Made by a program: the position numbers and the translations under genes. Positions 8,390-16,903 of a DNA stretch of 64,000 nucleotides are shown here, piece after piece. The stretch comes from Actinomycetaceae bacterium (lineage in GTDB: Bacteria > Actinomycetota > Actinomycetes > Actinomycetales > Actinomycetaceae): NCBI GenBank assembly GCA_028724265.1, contig JAQYDG010000005.1:62001-126000 (forward strand), in the 5' to 3' direction. Every line of letters starts with the position of its first letter. Positions within the stretch are counted from its first letter, which is position 1. The notes beneath the pieces are model-generated. The model ran no database searches. It had not been told where the DNA came from and saw nothing but the letters and a program-made list of their open reading frames with translations.

Positions 8390-9910
8390 ATGACGGGAAC
8401 TCCTGAGGCTCTCAACGCTTTTTACCGCGTTGTGGATCGTTTAGTGAGCTATGCACATGCGCACCTCTTGCTCGATCAGCGCAATGATGACTATGTGCGC
8501 AATCAGATTTTTGCACTTTTCGGGCTGGATTCGTATTCACCGACAGGGGAAACAAGCACGGACGAGGCTCCAGATAGGCTCCTCGACGATTTCGCACAGG
8601 CTGCGGTTGCTGCCAACCTGTGCGACGAGTCCGATGTGGCGCACTATGCCGATCAGGTGATGGGTATTCTCTCTCTGCCCCCAGCTGCTATCCAAGACGA
8701 ATTTCAACGCATTCTGGATCGCTCGGGTGGGCAGCACGCGATGACGTGGCTGTATCAATACTCAGTTGCCAACAGCTACGTCAAGCGTGCTGTGCTGGAT
8801 AAGAACCCTCGGTTCGATTCCTCCGATGGGTTGATCGTGACGATCAACCTTGCGAAGCCAGAATTTAAGAACGCGAAGAACGCTGCGGCGGGCAATGCTG
8901 TAGCTGGGGGATATCCCCTGTGTACGATATGCCGCGCGAATGAAGGCTTTGCGGGGCGCACCAAATTCACACTGCGCACGGTTCCGCTTTTGATGGGCGG
9001 GCAGCAGTGGTTCTGGCAGTATTCTCCCTATGGATACTTCAACGAGCATGGAATTGCGGTGAATACAGAGCATATTCCTATGCATGTCGATCGGGGAACA
9101 TTTACGCGCCTGATGGATTTTGTGGACATGTTTCCGAACTATTTCTTGGGGTGCAACGCGGCGCTCACCAAAATTGGTGGATCGGTTCTGGTTCATGACC
9201 ACTATCAGGGTGGTGGTGAGATTCTGCCGATGCATAAGGCAGGCGCATACGCCACCTTGACAGTGGAGGGATTCCCTCATGCACGCGTCGAAGTGCTGGA
9301 TTGGTTTAACACAGCAGTGCGTGTGGTCTCGAAGAATCGGGAGGACATCGAGGAAATCGCTGACCGTATTCGTCAGGCGTGGGTGAGTTTCACGGATACT
9401 CAACGAGGCATTATTGCCGAGGATGCTCAGGGCATTCATTCTGCGATTTCCCCCACGTGTATCAAGACGCCGCGAGGATACGAAATGTCCATCATCTTCC
9501 GCTCGAATATCACGAGTGACGAGTTTCCGGAGGGTGTTTTTCATGCGCACCCCGAATTCTTTCCGATCAAGCAGGAATCGATCGGCCTGATCGAAGCGCA
9601 AGGGCTGTTCGTTCTTCCTGGGCGTTTGGTTGATCAGCTTGGGCAGCTTGAAGAGGCCGTTGTTCACGGGCATGGACTTCCCGAGGATTTGGCAGAATTT
9701 CAGCTCGTTTTTGATGAGTTGACGGCGCGTGTGGACGGATCCAAGGATCCTGGGGTGGTGCATCGCTCCATGCGCGACGAGCTGGGCAGCGTGTGTGCAC
9801 GAATTCTGGATAATACTGCGGTTTTCAAGGACAAAGAGGAAACGGTGGAGTTTCTGCGTCACTACGGGTTCCACGTGTGTAAGAGTGGGGAATCCGGATC
9901 AGACGTGTGA
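8390..9910 (+). CDS. galT: UTP-hexose-1-phosphate / galactose-1-phosphate uridylyltransferase, class II GalT
   Basis: The 506-residue protein is of the long (GalT2) family typical of Firmicutes and bifidobacteria, not the 340-residue GalT1. Diagnostic blocks are TICRANEGFAGR (Cys motif), FWQYSPYGYFNEHGIAVN and the catalytic VHDHYQGGGEI (residues about 268-278). FPEGVFHAHPEFFPIKQESI and GLIEAQGLFVLPGRL follow in the C-terminal half. It exchanges UMP between UDP-glucose and hexose 1-phosphate in the cytosol. It starts 10 bp after nahK and is followed 64 bp later by galE, so the three form a Leloir-type unit converting hexosamine or galactose 1-phosphates into UDP-sugars. Confidence 0.93.
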   Translation: MTGTPEALNAFYRVVDRLVSYAHAHLLLDQRNDDYVRNQIFALFGLDSYSPTGETSTDEAPDRLLDDFAQAAVAANLCDESDVAHYADQVMGILSLPPAAIQDEFQRILDRSGGQHAMTWLYQYSVANSYVKRAVLDKNPRFDSSDGLIVTINLAKPEFKNAKNAAAGNAVAGGYPLCTICRANEGFAGRTKFTLRTVPLLMGGQQWFWQYSPYGYFNEHGIAVNTEHIPMHVDRGTFTRLMDFVDMFPNYFLGCNAALTKIGGSVLVHDHYQGGGEILPMHKAGAYATLTVEGFPHARVEVLDWFNTAVRVVSKNREDIEEIADRIRQAWVSFTDTQRGIIAEDAQGIHSAISPTCIKTPRGYEMSIIFRSNITSDEFPEGVFHAHPEFFPIKQESIGLIEAQGLFVLPGRLVDQLGQLEEAVVHGHGLPEDLAEFQLVFDELTARVDGSKDPGVVHRSMRDELGSVCARILDNTAVFKDKEETVEFLRHYGFHVCKSGESGSDV

Positions 9911-9974
9911 GTGGAATATCGAGAGGAAATGCGCCGTGCCAGTCTGGGCTGTGCGGCAGGAAGAAGGAACGGAT

Positions 9975-10994
9975 ATGACGACGATTCTTGTAGCGGGTGG
10001 TGCCGGCTATATCGGCACGCATACCGATGTGGAGCTGCTGACACGTGGATACGATGTGGTGAGCGTCGATAATTACAGCAATTCCTCGCCAAAGGCGCTG
10101 GATCGTGTGGCTGATATTACCGGGAAGCACGTCAAAGCCTACGAGGGCGATATACGCGATGCTGCCCTGATGAATACGGTGTTCGAGGAGAACAGTATCG
10201 ACTGGGTTATTCACTTTGCGGGCATGAAGGCCGTGGGCGAGTCGGTTGAACGTCCGATCGATTATTACGACAACAACGTGGGTGGGGGACTCAGCCTCTT
10301 AAAGGTCATGCGTGCCCACAACGTCAAGAAGATTATTTTTTCTTCCTCTGCAACGGTCTATGGTGACGCCGCGCAGCTGCCGCTCACCGAGGAGAGCCCA
10401 GCGGGGTTTGCGACGAATCCCTACGGCTGGACGAAGGTGATGGAGGAACAGATCCTCACAGACGTGCATCGAGCAGATCCTGAGTGGACAGTGGTCTTGC
10501 TGCGGTATTTCAACCCTGTCGGCGCACATGAATCAGGCTTGATTGGCGAGGATCCCAAAGGGATCCCGGCAAACCTCACACCCTTTATTGCAAAGGTGGC
10601 TATTGGTGAGCTGCCTGAAGTCAACGTTTTTGGCGATGATTACGACACTCCAGATGGGACTGGTGTACGCGACTATATTCACGTGGTTGATCTTGCCTTG
10701 GGTCATGTCGCTGCGATGGAGCACATTAATCGTCCGGGTGTGCACATCTATAATCTCGGCACAGGCCATGGAACGTCGGTTCTCGAAACTATCCATGCGT
10801 ATGAGAAGGCTGCAGGCCACCCCATTCCTTATGTGATTAAACCTCGGCGTGCTGGGGATGTCGCTGCAAGCTATGCGGATCCATCAAAAGCTGAGCATGA
10901 CCTCGCATGGAAGGCCACACGCACGATTGACGATATGGCCGCATCGTCATTGGCGTGGCAGACGAAAAATCCGAATGGATACCGTGAGGCGTGA
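9975..10994 (+). CDS. galE: UDP-glucose 4-epimerase
   Basis: The 339-residue extended short-chain dehydrogenase has an N-terminal NAD-binding ILVAGGAGYIGTHT, active-site Ser in FSSSATVYGD, and the YxxxK pair in NPYGWTKVMEE. Sugar-binding RYFNPVGAHESG and the C-terminal RRAGDVAASYADPSKA are typical of GalE. The start ATG at 9975 is preceded by GGAACGGAT; upstream in-frame sequence overlaps galT and is not used. It interconverts UDP-Glc/UDP-Gal and perhaps UDP-GlcNAc/UDP-GalNAc given its nahK partner. It is the last gene of the cassette; I see no strong hairpin directly after it. Confidence 0.96.
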   Translation: MTTILVAGGAGYIGTHTDVELLTRGYDVVSVDNYSNSSPKALDRVADITGKHVKAYEGDIRDAALMNTVFEENSIDWVIHFAGMKAVGESVERPIDYYDNNVGGGLSLLKVMRAHNVKKIIFSSSATVYGDAAQLPLTEESPAGFATNPYGWTKVMEEQILTDVHRADPEWTVVLLRYFNPVGAHESGLIGEDPKGIPANLTPFIAKVAIGELPEVNVFGDDYDTPDGTGVRDYIHVVDLALGHVAAMEHINRPGVHIYNLGTGHGTSVLETIHAYEKAAGHPIPYVIKPRRAGDVAASYADPSKAEHDLAWKATRTIDDMAASSLAWQTKNPNGYREA

Positions 10995-11095
10995 GCTGCC
11001 ACAGACCAGCCGTATAGACGCACCGTACATGACGTGCCGAACGTAGAGTGACGTGCCACATGTCACTGTACATATTCTGAGATAGACACTCACGG

Positions 11096-11110
11096 AGTGT
11101 GGACAATCCG
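11096..11110. promoter_or_regulatory. 15-bp palindrome upstream of the uracil permease gene
   Basis: ACACTC-ACG-GAGTGT is a perfect 6-bp inverted repeat with a 3-bp centre, 141 bp before the permease start. It is too short for a terminator stem and lacks a U-tract, so an operator is more likely. No pyrimidine attenuator fold (PyrR type) is obvious in this leader. Confidence 0.3.
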
Positions 11111-11251
11111 TAAGCTTACTATGGTGTCCACAGCCGTGGGTGCCAGGCATGTTGGTGCGTCGTCCAAGGCGGTTTTGTTGGGCAGTCGGGTTACGCGACC
11201 GATGAATTCCGCAGTGAATAACGCCACCCGTGATTCGCGGAGGTAAGCACT

Positions 11252-12649
11252 ATGGCATGGGGTTGGAAGCTCCACTCGGACGGAATTCATATTAAACCAG
11301 GCGAGGTTGTTCAGCCTGATGAAAGGATGTCGTGGCCGATTACGATTAGCATCGGCGCGCAGCATGTGGTGGCGATGTTCGGCGCCACCTTTTTAGTGCC
11401 TTTATTGACCGGTTTCGATCCATCGACCACGCTCTTCTTCACTGGTGTGGGTACGCTGCTGTTTCTGGGCATCACATCTGGCCGGCTTCCCAGCTATCTG
11501 GGGTCGAGCTTCGCGCTCATCGCTCCGATTGGCGCTGTGACGGGTTACGTTGCCGGTGGAGGTAAAGCACTGGATCCGGCCAAACAGGCGCTGGCTCAGG
11601 GAGGTATCATCTCTGCCGGTGTAGCCCTTGCCATCGTTGGCCTTGTGGTTCACTTCGCGGGTGCAGGCTGGATTGACCACGTCATGCCACCGGTTGTGAC
11701 GGGTACGATCGTCGCCCTGATTGGTTTCAACCTCGCACCGGCAGCCTGGAACAACGTCAAGCAGGCGCCCGTTACTGCGCTGTGCACCATTCTCGCGGTC
11801 TTGCTTGTGACGGCGTTCTTTAAAGGCATTATTGGCCGACTTTCAATTCTGATCGGCGTTCTGATCGGCTATGGCGTTGCGTGCATTCGGGGCGAAGTCA
11901 ACTTTTCCGCTATCGCTGATGCTCATTGGGTGGGGACTCCAGCTTTCCAGGCACCGTCCTTTGATGTGAAATACCTGGGCTTATTCGTCCCGGTGGTGCT
12001 GGTTCTGATTGCCGAGAATATTGGGCACGTGAAGTCCGTATCTGCGATGACTGGGCGCGATATGGATCCGCTGACGGGTCGGGCGCTATTCTCTGATGGC
12101 ATTTCGACGATTTTTGCTGGATTCGGCGGCGGCAGCGCAACCACGACGTACGCGGAGAATATCGGTGTGATGGCAGCGACGCGAGTATATTCAACAGCGG
12201 CGTACGTCGTTGCTGGCATCGTTGCACTGATTCTGTCGATGCTTCCAAAGTTCGGTCAGATTGTGGCAACGATTCCGGAGGGTGTGCTCGGCGGGGCTGC
12301 AACGATCCTCTACGGCATGATCGGCATGCTGGGTGTGCGCATCTGGGTACAAAACCGTGTGGACTTTTCAGATCCCGTGAATCTCAACACGGCGGCTGTT
12401 GCCCTTGTGGTGGCAATCGCAAACTACACGTGGACCGTTGGCGATATGAGCTTTGAGGGCATCGCCTTGGGCAGTTTCGGTGCGATCATCATTTACCATG
12501 TGATGCGCGCAATCTCCCGTTGGCGCGGAACCACCATTGAGCCGGCAAGCCCCGCATCTGCCCGTGCCGGTGCTGAGCTTGTTCAAGGTGAGCTTGAACG
12601 CGATCCGTTCCTGAAAGAGGATCAGGAAGGCTCCACGTCACGGGATTGA
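11252..12649 (+). CDS. Uracil/xanthine permease (NCS2 family)
   Basis: The 465-residue membrane protein has about 12-14 hydrophobic segments. It carries the NCS2 signature blocks QHVVAMFGATFLVPLL near the N-terminus and GGSATTTYAENIGVMAATRV near residue 300, plus IAENIGHVKSVSAMTGRDMD. This pattern (UraA/PyrP/RutG) favours uracil as substrate, although xanthine transporters of the family look similar. GCGGAGG precedes the ATG at 11252. The C-terminal hydrophilic tail (about 35 residues) is longer than in UraA. It stands alone between galE and tRNA-Arg. Confidence 0.9.
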   Translation: MAWGWKLHSDGIHIKPGEVVQPDERMSWPITISIGAQHVVAMFGATFLVPLLTGFDPSTTLFFTGVGTLLFLGITSGRLPSYLGSSFALIAPIGAVTGYVAGGGKALDPAKQALAQGGIISAGVALAIVGLVVHFAGAGWIDHVMPPVVTGTIVALIGFNLAPAAWNNVKQAPVTALCTILAVLLVTAFFKGIIGRLSILIGVLIGYGVACIRGEVNFSAIADAHWVGTPAFQAPSFDVKYLGLFVPVVLVLIAENIGHVKSVSAMTGRDMDPLTGRALFSDGISTIFAGFGGGSATTTYAENIGVMAATRVYSTAAYVVAGIVALILSMLPKFGQIVATIPEGVLGGAATILYGMIGMLGVRIWVQNRVDFSDPVNLNTAAVALVVAIANYTWTVGDMSFEGIALGSFGAIIIYHVMRAISRWRGTTIEPASPASARAGAELVQGELERDPFLKEDQEGSTSRD

Positions 12650-12697
12650 GGGGGATCTGCCCCGGCACCCGCGATGCATTGAGAACGGTGAGCACGG

Positions 12698-12770
12698 TGC
12701 CCCCGGCCGGACTCGAACCGGCAACCAACAGATTAGAAGTCTGGTGCTCTATCCATTGAGCTACGGAGGC
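12698..12770 (-). tRNA. tRNA-Arg (anticodon TCT)
   Basis: The minus strand folds as a cloverleaf. The acceptor GCCTCCG pairs with CGGGGGC, the D arm contains AGCTCAATGGATAGAGC, the anticodon stem-loop CAGA-CTTCTAA-TCTG gives TCT, and the T arm is GCCGG-TTCGAGT-CCGGC. The discriminator is A. The 3' CCA is not fully encoded (CCG). Confidence 0.95.
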
Positions 12771-12841
12771 GCATACATCTTCTTAGTGTAGCCTCCACGA
12801 GGCCGCCGTATGCAACAGGGGCATCTCAACCTGACATTTAT

Positions 12842-14419
12842 GTGATATTGGCGGACAATAAAAGGGTGGAACTAACAAAGTCGCGATTCGCGCATATCGC
12901 ACAGGACACGATTGCGACGTTGGATGCCGTGCATTTTCCTCTCGATTTGCCAGGATCCGAGCAGCTGCGGGAAACTCGCGCGCAGCTGCTCACAATGCTT
13001 CGTGCGCGCATTGTGCCGCATGTGCTCTCCTCCGACGTGCCGGCTGTGGTGGTGTTTGGGGGCTCGTCAGGCGCTGGAAAATCGACGCTATTCAACTCGA
13101 TCCTTGGTACGGAGTTATCGCCGGCATCGGTTCTGCGCCCCACAACGCGTATGCCCTATATTGCTGTGCACCCCCACGATATGGCTGCACTGGAGGGACA
13201 CGGCTTGTTGAGGATGGGGAAAGTTGTTCCTACCACGTACGGGATTGAACATGTGATCCTTGTCGATGCGCCCGATCTTGATTCTGTCGATGCTGCTAAT
13301 CGTGAACTCTCCCGGCGTTTACTCGACGCAGCTGACTTATGGATTTTCGTCACAACGGCGCATCGCTATGGCGATGCTTTTTCCTGGAATACCTTGCTTC
13401 ATGCACATCAGATGGGCGTGACGAGTGCTGTGATACTCAACCGTGTTCCGTCTAAGGTGCAGGCATCAGTCCGTAAGGATCTGATGACGCGGATGGCGGA
13501 GAACGGACTCGAGACGAGTCCGCTTATGATTGTCTCGGACGCTGGCCCACACGAGGGCTTGCTGGATGCTCAGGCTGTGGAGGAAGTTCGAGCCTGGATT
13601 CAAACGTTGGCGCGCTCGCAGATGGCGTCGGCGCTTGTTGATCGAACCACCCAAGCACTGATCCCACAGCTCAACGACCGTCTGTTGTTTCTTGCCGATG
13701 GTTTAGATACCCAGGCAGAGATGTATGAAACGCTGAAACGCGAGGCATCACGTGCAGCTGAGCCTGTTGAACGAGCTTTTGCAGCCTCTGCACGTGCAGG
13801 ACGGTTTGGGGGAGGTGCACCCGAAGCAGTATGGCTTTCACAAGCCGCTGATAAGGGAGCGCTTGCGTCGCTAGTTGCGCGTGTGCAGCCCCATTTTGGC
13901 AAAAAGAAGGCGAGGCGCGCGCGGGACGAGGCTCTGATCGACATTGCTCAACGCATACTTCGCATCATTGAGGGGATTATTCAGCGTACATGTGGCAATG
14001 CTGAAGATGCCATTGTGCGTGAGTGGGAGGCTTCACCCGTCAACACTGCGCCAATAGTTGAGGACGTCAAAGGATCGGTACAGCTTGACTCAATTGCTGC
14101 TCAGGCGGTGTCGCGTTTCGTGTCTGACATAGACACGCTCGATGTGGTGGAGAATGAATGGCTATTCGAGCCTGGCGTCCGCGCCCTCATTATTGTCGCA
14201 GCATCTGGGGTTGCTGGCGCGGTGAAAGCAGCGGACTTTTTGAGCCTCAACACGCATGTGCGTCAGGCGAGGGATATTCTTGCTCGCTGTGGAAAAGAAG
14301 CGATTGGGGAGGTTATCTGTGCGTATGTGGCCGGTCTCTCCCGAACACCGATCAGTCAGAGCGCCGGAGTGCGGCTGAGGGCTGCAGAATTCTTAGGCGC
14401 AACACACTATAGGCAATGA
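12842..14419 (+). CDS. Dynamin-like / ABC-style P-loop GTPase, first of an overlapping pair
   Basis: The 525-residue protein has a G1/Walker A VVVFGGSSGAGKSTLFNS near residue 71, a G2-like RPTTRMP, G3 HVILVDAPDLDSVD and G4-like AVILNRVPSK, followed by a long helical region. There is no clear membrane span. Related actinobacterial proteins are often labelled ABC transporter or GTPase; the spacing and G3 DAPD fit a TRAFAC-class GTPase of the dynamin/Era-like group. The GTG start at 12842 has no strong ribosome site and a GTG eight codons later is possible. Its stop overlaps the next GTPase start in ATGA, so the two are translationally coupled and probably work as a heteromer, perhaps on membranes or cell division (inference). 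Confidence 0.7.
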   Translation: MILADNKRVELTKSRFAHIAQDTIATLDAVHFPLDLPGSEQLRETRAQLLTMLRARIVPHVLSSDVPAVVVFGGSSGAGKSTLFNSILGTELSPASVLRPTTRMPYIAVHPHDMAALEGHGLLRMGKVVPTTYGIEHVILVDAPDLDSVDAANRELSRRLLDAADLWIFVTTAHRYGDAFSWNTLLHAHQMGVTSAVILNRVPSKVQASVRKDLMTRMAENGLETSPLMIVSDAGPHEGLLDAQAVEEVRAWIQTLARSQMASALVDRTTQALIPQLNDRLLFLADGLDTQAEMYETLKREASRAAEPVERAFAASARAGRFGGGAPEAVWLSQAADKGALASLVARVQPHFGKKKARRARDEALIDIAQRILRIIEGIIQRTCGNAEDAIVREWEASPVNTAPIVEDVKGSVQLDSIAAQAVSRFVSDIDTLDVVENEWLFEPGVRALIIVAASGVAGAVKAADFLSLNTHVRQARDILARCGKEAIGEVICAYVAGLSRTPISQSAGVRLRAAEFLGATHYRQ

Positions 14420-16026
14420 GCGGCAAAATGAACAGTCAAGGGAGGGAAACAAGAGTGGCGAGCCATGAGATGCATCCGGTATCCACGAAAGCAGAGTCTG
14501 GCTTAGCGCTGGTGGGGGTGTCGGATATAGAGGCCGAAGTGTCACATCTGAACGCCGTTGTCGATCTCGTGCCGGGTGTGCTTCCAGAACCATTTGCTCA
14601 GAATTTTCATCAGGAGATTTCCGCTGTCCAGGAGAATATGGATGCGGGATCCGGACTGTGCGTCGCCGCGCTGGTGGGAGGCACAGGTTCAGGAAAATCA
14701 CAATTATTCAACGCACTGACCGGCTTCGACTTTGCTGAGGTCGGTGAGATTCGTCCTACCACTCAGGAACCGAGCGCATGCACGTGGAGTGCTCAGAGCA
14801 CACAGATATTAGATATTCTCGGCGTGCCCGAATCGCGCAGAATCCAGCACGATTCACTGTTGACAAGTGACGAAGGCATGCAGGGCTTGGTTCTACTGGA
14901 TGTTCCTGACCACGATTCCATCGATATACGCCACTCGCAGTTTGTTCACGACGTGCTTCCGCGACTGGACGTGGTGATCTGGGTTCTCGATCCGCAAAAA
15001 TACGCCGATAATTTGATTCATTCGGCATATATGAGTGTGATGCAGCTGCGCAGGACGTCGATGATCGTCGTCCTCAACCAGGCCGACACCATTCCAGACG
15101 GAAAACTAGACGTTATCGTTCAGGATATCCGGCGGCTGCTAGCTCGTGACGGCGTGGATGGCGTTCCGGTTTTGAGCACGGCCGCGCTGACTGGTGTGGG
15201 TGTGGATCGTGTAGCGGACGTCCTGCGAGACAACGTGAAAATAGCTCGTTCCTCGCTCGCGGCGAGTAAGGCTCAGCTCGATGCTCTCGGCGTGAGGATA
15301 GCAGAAGCGCTCGGTGCTCGGCCCGCAATCATGCCAGCCACCGAGAATGACGAGGCCGCTGTGATCGACCAGATCTGTGGTCAGTTAGTTGAGGATACGG
15401 GCATACCGTCCGTGATTCAGACGATGTACATGCGTGCCGAACACTGCCGTGCAGCTCAACCGACACGACCTGTCAAGCCTTCTTACGCTCAAGCAGGGGC
15501 TGCACGGGAGCAATGGATCGGTTTTCTTGACCGTGTACTTCCTCCTTCCTGGCACTCGACGGCGGCGGGCAGTGTGATAGACCCCGATACTTTGGCGCGG
15601 CGTGTGGACGGAGCTGTGCGTGGGGTTGACCAGCCGCGCCTACGTTTCGGCCTGCAGTGGTTCGGTATCGCTTTGGGTGCCGTCTTCTGCGTGATGGGTC
15701 TTGCCGTGGGCTTTGGCTTTTCTCTTCGCGGGCGTTTGGGTTCTCATGCCTGGATTCCGTTCGGGTGGCTCACGGGATGGCTGAACGGAAATGCTGGCGT
15801 GGCCGGGGTGCTCGCGCTCGCCTGTCTTGTGTGTGGCGTTGCGGCGGTTGTGGTTTTTCGTCAGCTAGCCCTGAGGCGTAATCGGCGTATGACGACTACC
15901 TATCATCACGAGCTTCTCGATAGCATCGCGGGCGTTGTGAGGGACGATCTCGTCGAGCCCTCTGCATCAGTGCGCGAGGGGTATCAGCAGGTTTATGATC
16001 TTCTTCCCTCAGCCTCCCACAGGTGA
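14416..16026 (+). CDS. Membrane-anchored dynamin-like GTPase, second of the pair
   Basis: The 536-residue protein has G1 LVGGTGSGKSQLFNAL, G2-like IRPTTQEPSA, G3 LVLLDVPDHDSID and G4 IVVLNQADTIP (NQAD, an NKxD variant). Two closely spaced membrane spans lie at about residues 417-440 and 463-488 near the C-terminus, with a short soluble tail. Bacterial dynamin-like proteins often show this arrangement of a G domain, helical stalk and membrane paddle. The start overlaps the previous stop (ATGA); an internal start at a later Met is possible because the first 20 residues are not conserved-looking. The exact family name cannot be fixed from sequence alone. Confidence 0.7.
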   Translation: MSGKMNSQGRETRVASHEMHPVSTKAESGLALVGVSDIEAEVSHLNAVVDLVPGVLPEPFAQNFHQEISAVQENMDAGSGLCVAALVGGTGSGKSQLFNALTGFDFAEVGEIRPTTQEPSACTWSAQSTQILDILGVPESRRIQHDSLLTSDEGMQGLVLLDVPDHDSIDIRHSQFVHDVLPRLDVVIWVLDPQKYADNLIHSAYMSVMQLRRTSMIVVLNQADTIPDGKLDVIVQDIRRLLARDGVDGVPVLSTAALTGVGVDRVADVLRDNVKIARSSLAASKAQLDALGVRIAEALGARPAIMPATENDEAAVIDQICGQLVEDTGIPSVIQTMYMRAEHCRAAQPTRPVKPSYAQAGAAREQWIGFLDRVLPPSWHSTAAGSVIDPDTLARRVDGAVRGVDQPRLRFGLQWFGIALGAVFCVMGLAVGFGFSLRGRLGSHAWIPFGWLTGWLNGNAGVAGVLALACLVCGVAAVVVFRQLALRRNRRMTTTYHHELLDSIAGVVRDDLVEPSASVREGYQQVYDLLPSASHR

Positions 16027-16238
16027 CGCAATGCGGTTCGTCAGGTACTCGTCTCACGAGTGTCGGGCACGCCGCTGTGAGTGCCGTAGCGATTGGACGG
16101 GCGCGTCGGCGCGGTTGTGAATGCACATGTGGAACGAGCGTCAGTGCGATACACAAGCGTTTTCCACGGCATAGAAGCGGGCAGTTTCCTTCGTAAGAGT
16201 AAAGGCATCGTCAACAGCGATGCTGCTAAGGAGGAAGT

Positions 16239-16766
16239 ATGAGTAACGAAACACAAGTCACAATCCGTGGGTATGCCGGTGCGGATCCAACAGTGTTTAC
16301 CAACGACAACGGGCGTCCGACGGTTATTGTGAATGTTGGCGTGCATTCCCGAAATTTCAGAGCAGATACGAACGAATACGTCAACGGTCCAACGACGTGG
16401 TATGCCGTACGCACCTATGGCCGCCTCGCCTCCCATGTGGCACGCAGTGTGCGGAAAGGAACTCCCGTGCTGGTTCGCGGGCGTTTGCACACGCGGACGT
16501 GGACAGATAGATCAGATACTGAACGTACAGAGAGCGTGATTACAGCGGATGGTTTCGGCATTGATCTCAATTCCGGAACGGCTTCATTCGTCCGTGATGC
16601 CTCATCGTCGCCGGCGTATACATCCCAAGGCGTGGCCGTGGCGGGCGAGGCATCCACAGTTGTACACGGAGGGGGACGCCAGGAGTATCAGGGGACACCG
16701 TTAGCGGAGGATTCTGATCGGGCGACGCTCACTGAAACACCTGTTGCTCAGGCGACTCCATTTTAG
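16239..16766 (+). CDS. ssb: Single-stranded DNA-binding protein (SSB family)
   Basis: The 175-residue protein has an N-terminal OB fold: TQVTIRGYAGADPTVF, NVGVHSRNF, TTWYAVRTYGRLASHVA, and KGTPVLVRGRLHTRTW. The C-terminal half is disordered. The tip ends QATPF, not the usual acidic DDDIPF that recruits repair proteins, so this may be a paralogue of the replicative SSB. A good AAGGAGGAAG ribosome site precedes ATG 16239. It lies between the GTPase pair and ettA, which fits an actinobacterial context. Confidence 0.88.
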   Translation: MSNETQVTIRGYAGADPTVFTNDNGRPTVIVNVGVHSRNFRADTNEYVNGPTTWYAVRTYGRLASHVARSVRKGTPVLVRGRLHTRTWTDRSDTERTESVITADGFGIDLNSGTASFVRDASSSPAYTSQGVAVAGEASTVVHGGGRQEYQGTPLAEDSDRATLTETPVAQATPF

Positions 16767-16903
16767 TGTTTCAGTGTGCGATACAGTGCGTTCGGCCTCA
16801 TCCCAGCGGTGGCGCGTGCAGCGTTGTCGTCTGACTGTGCCGAGGATGCGTGTAGACGGTATCCTTGTGTGCAGTAGTGTGCATGCCGCAAGGAGGAGAT
16901 GTC

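Noticed and set aside
8762..9874. 370-codon minus-strand open frame
   Set aside because: It is an antisense shadow of galT.
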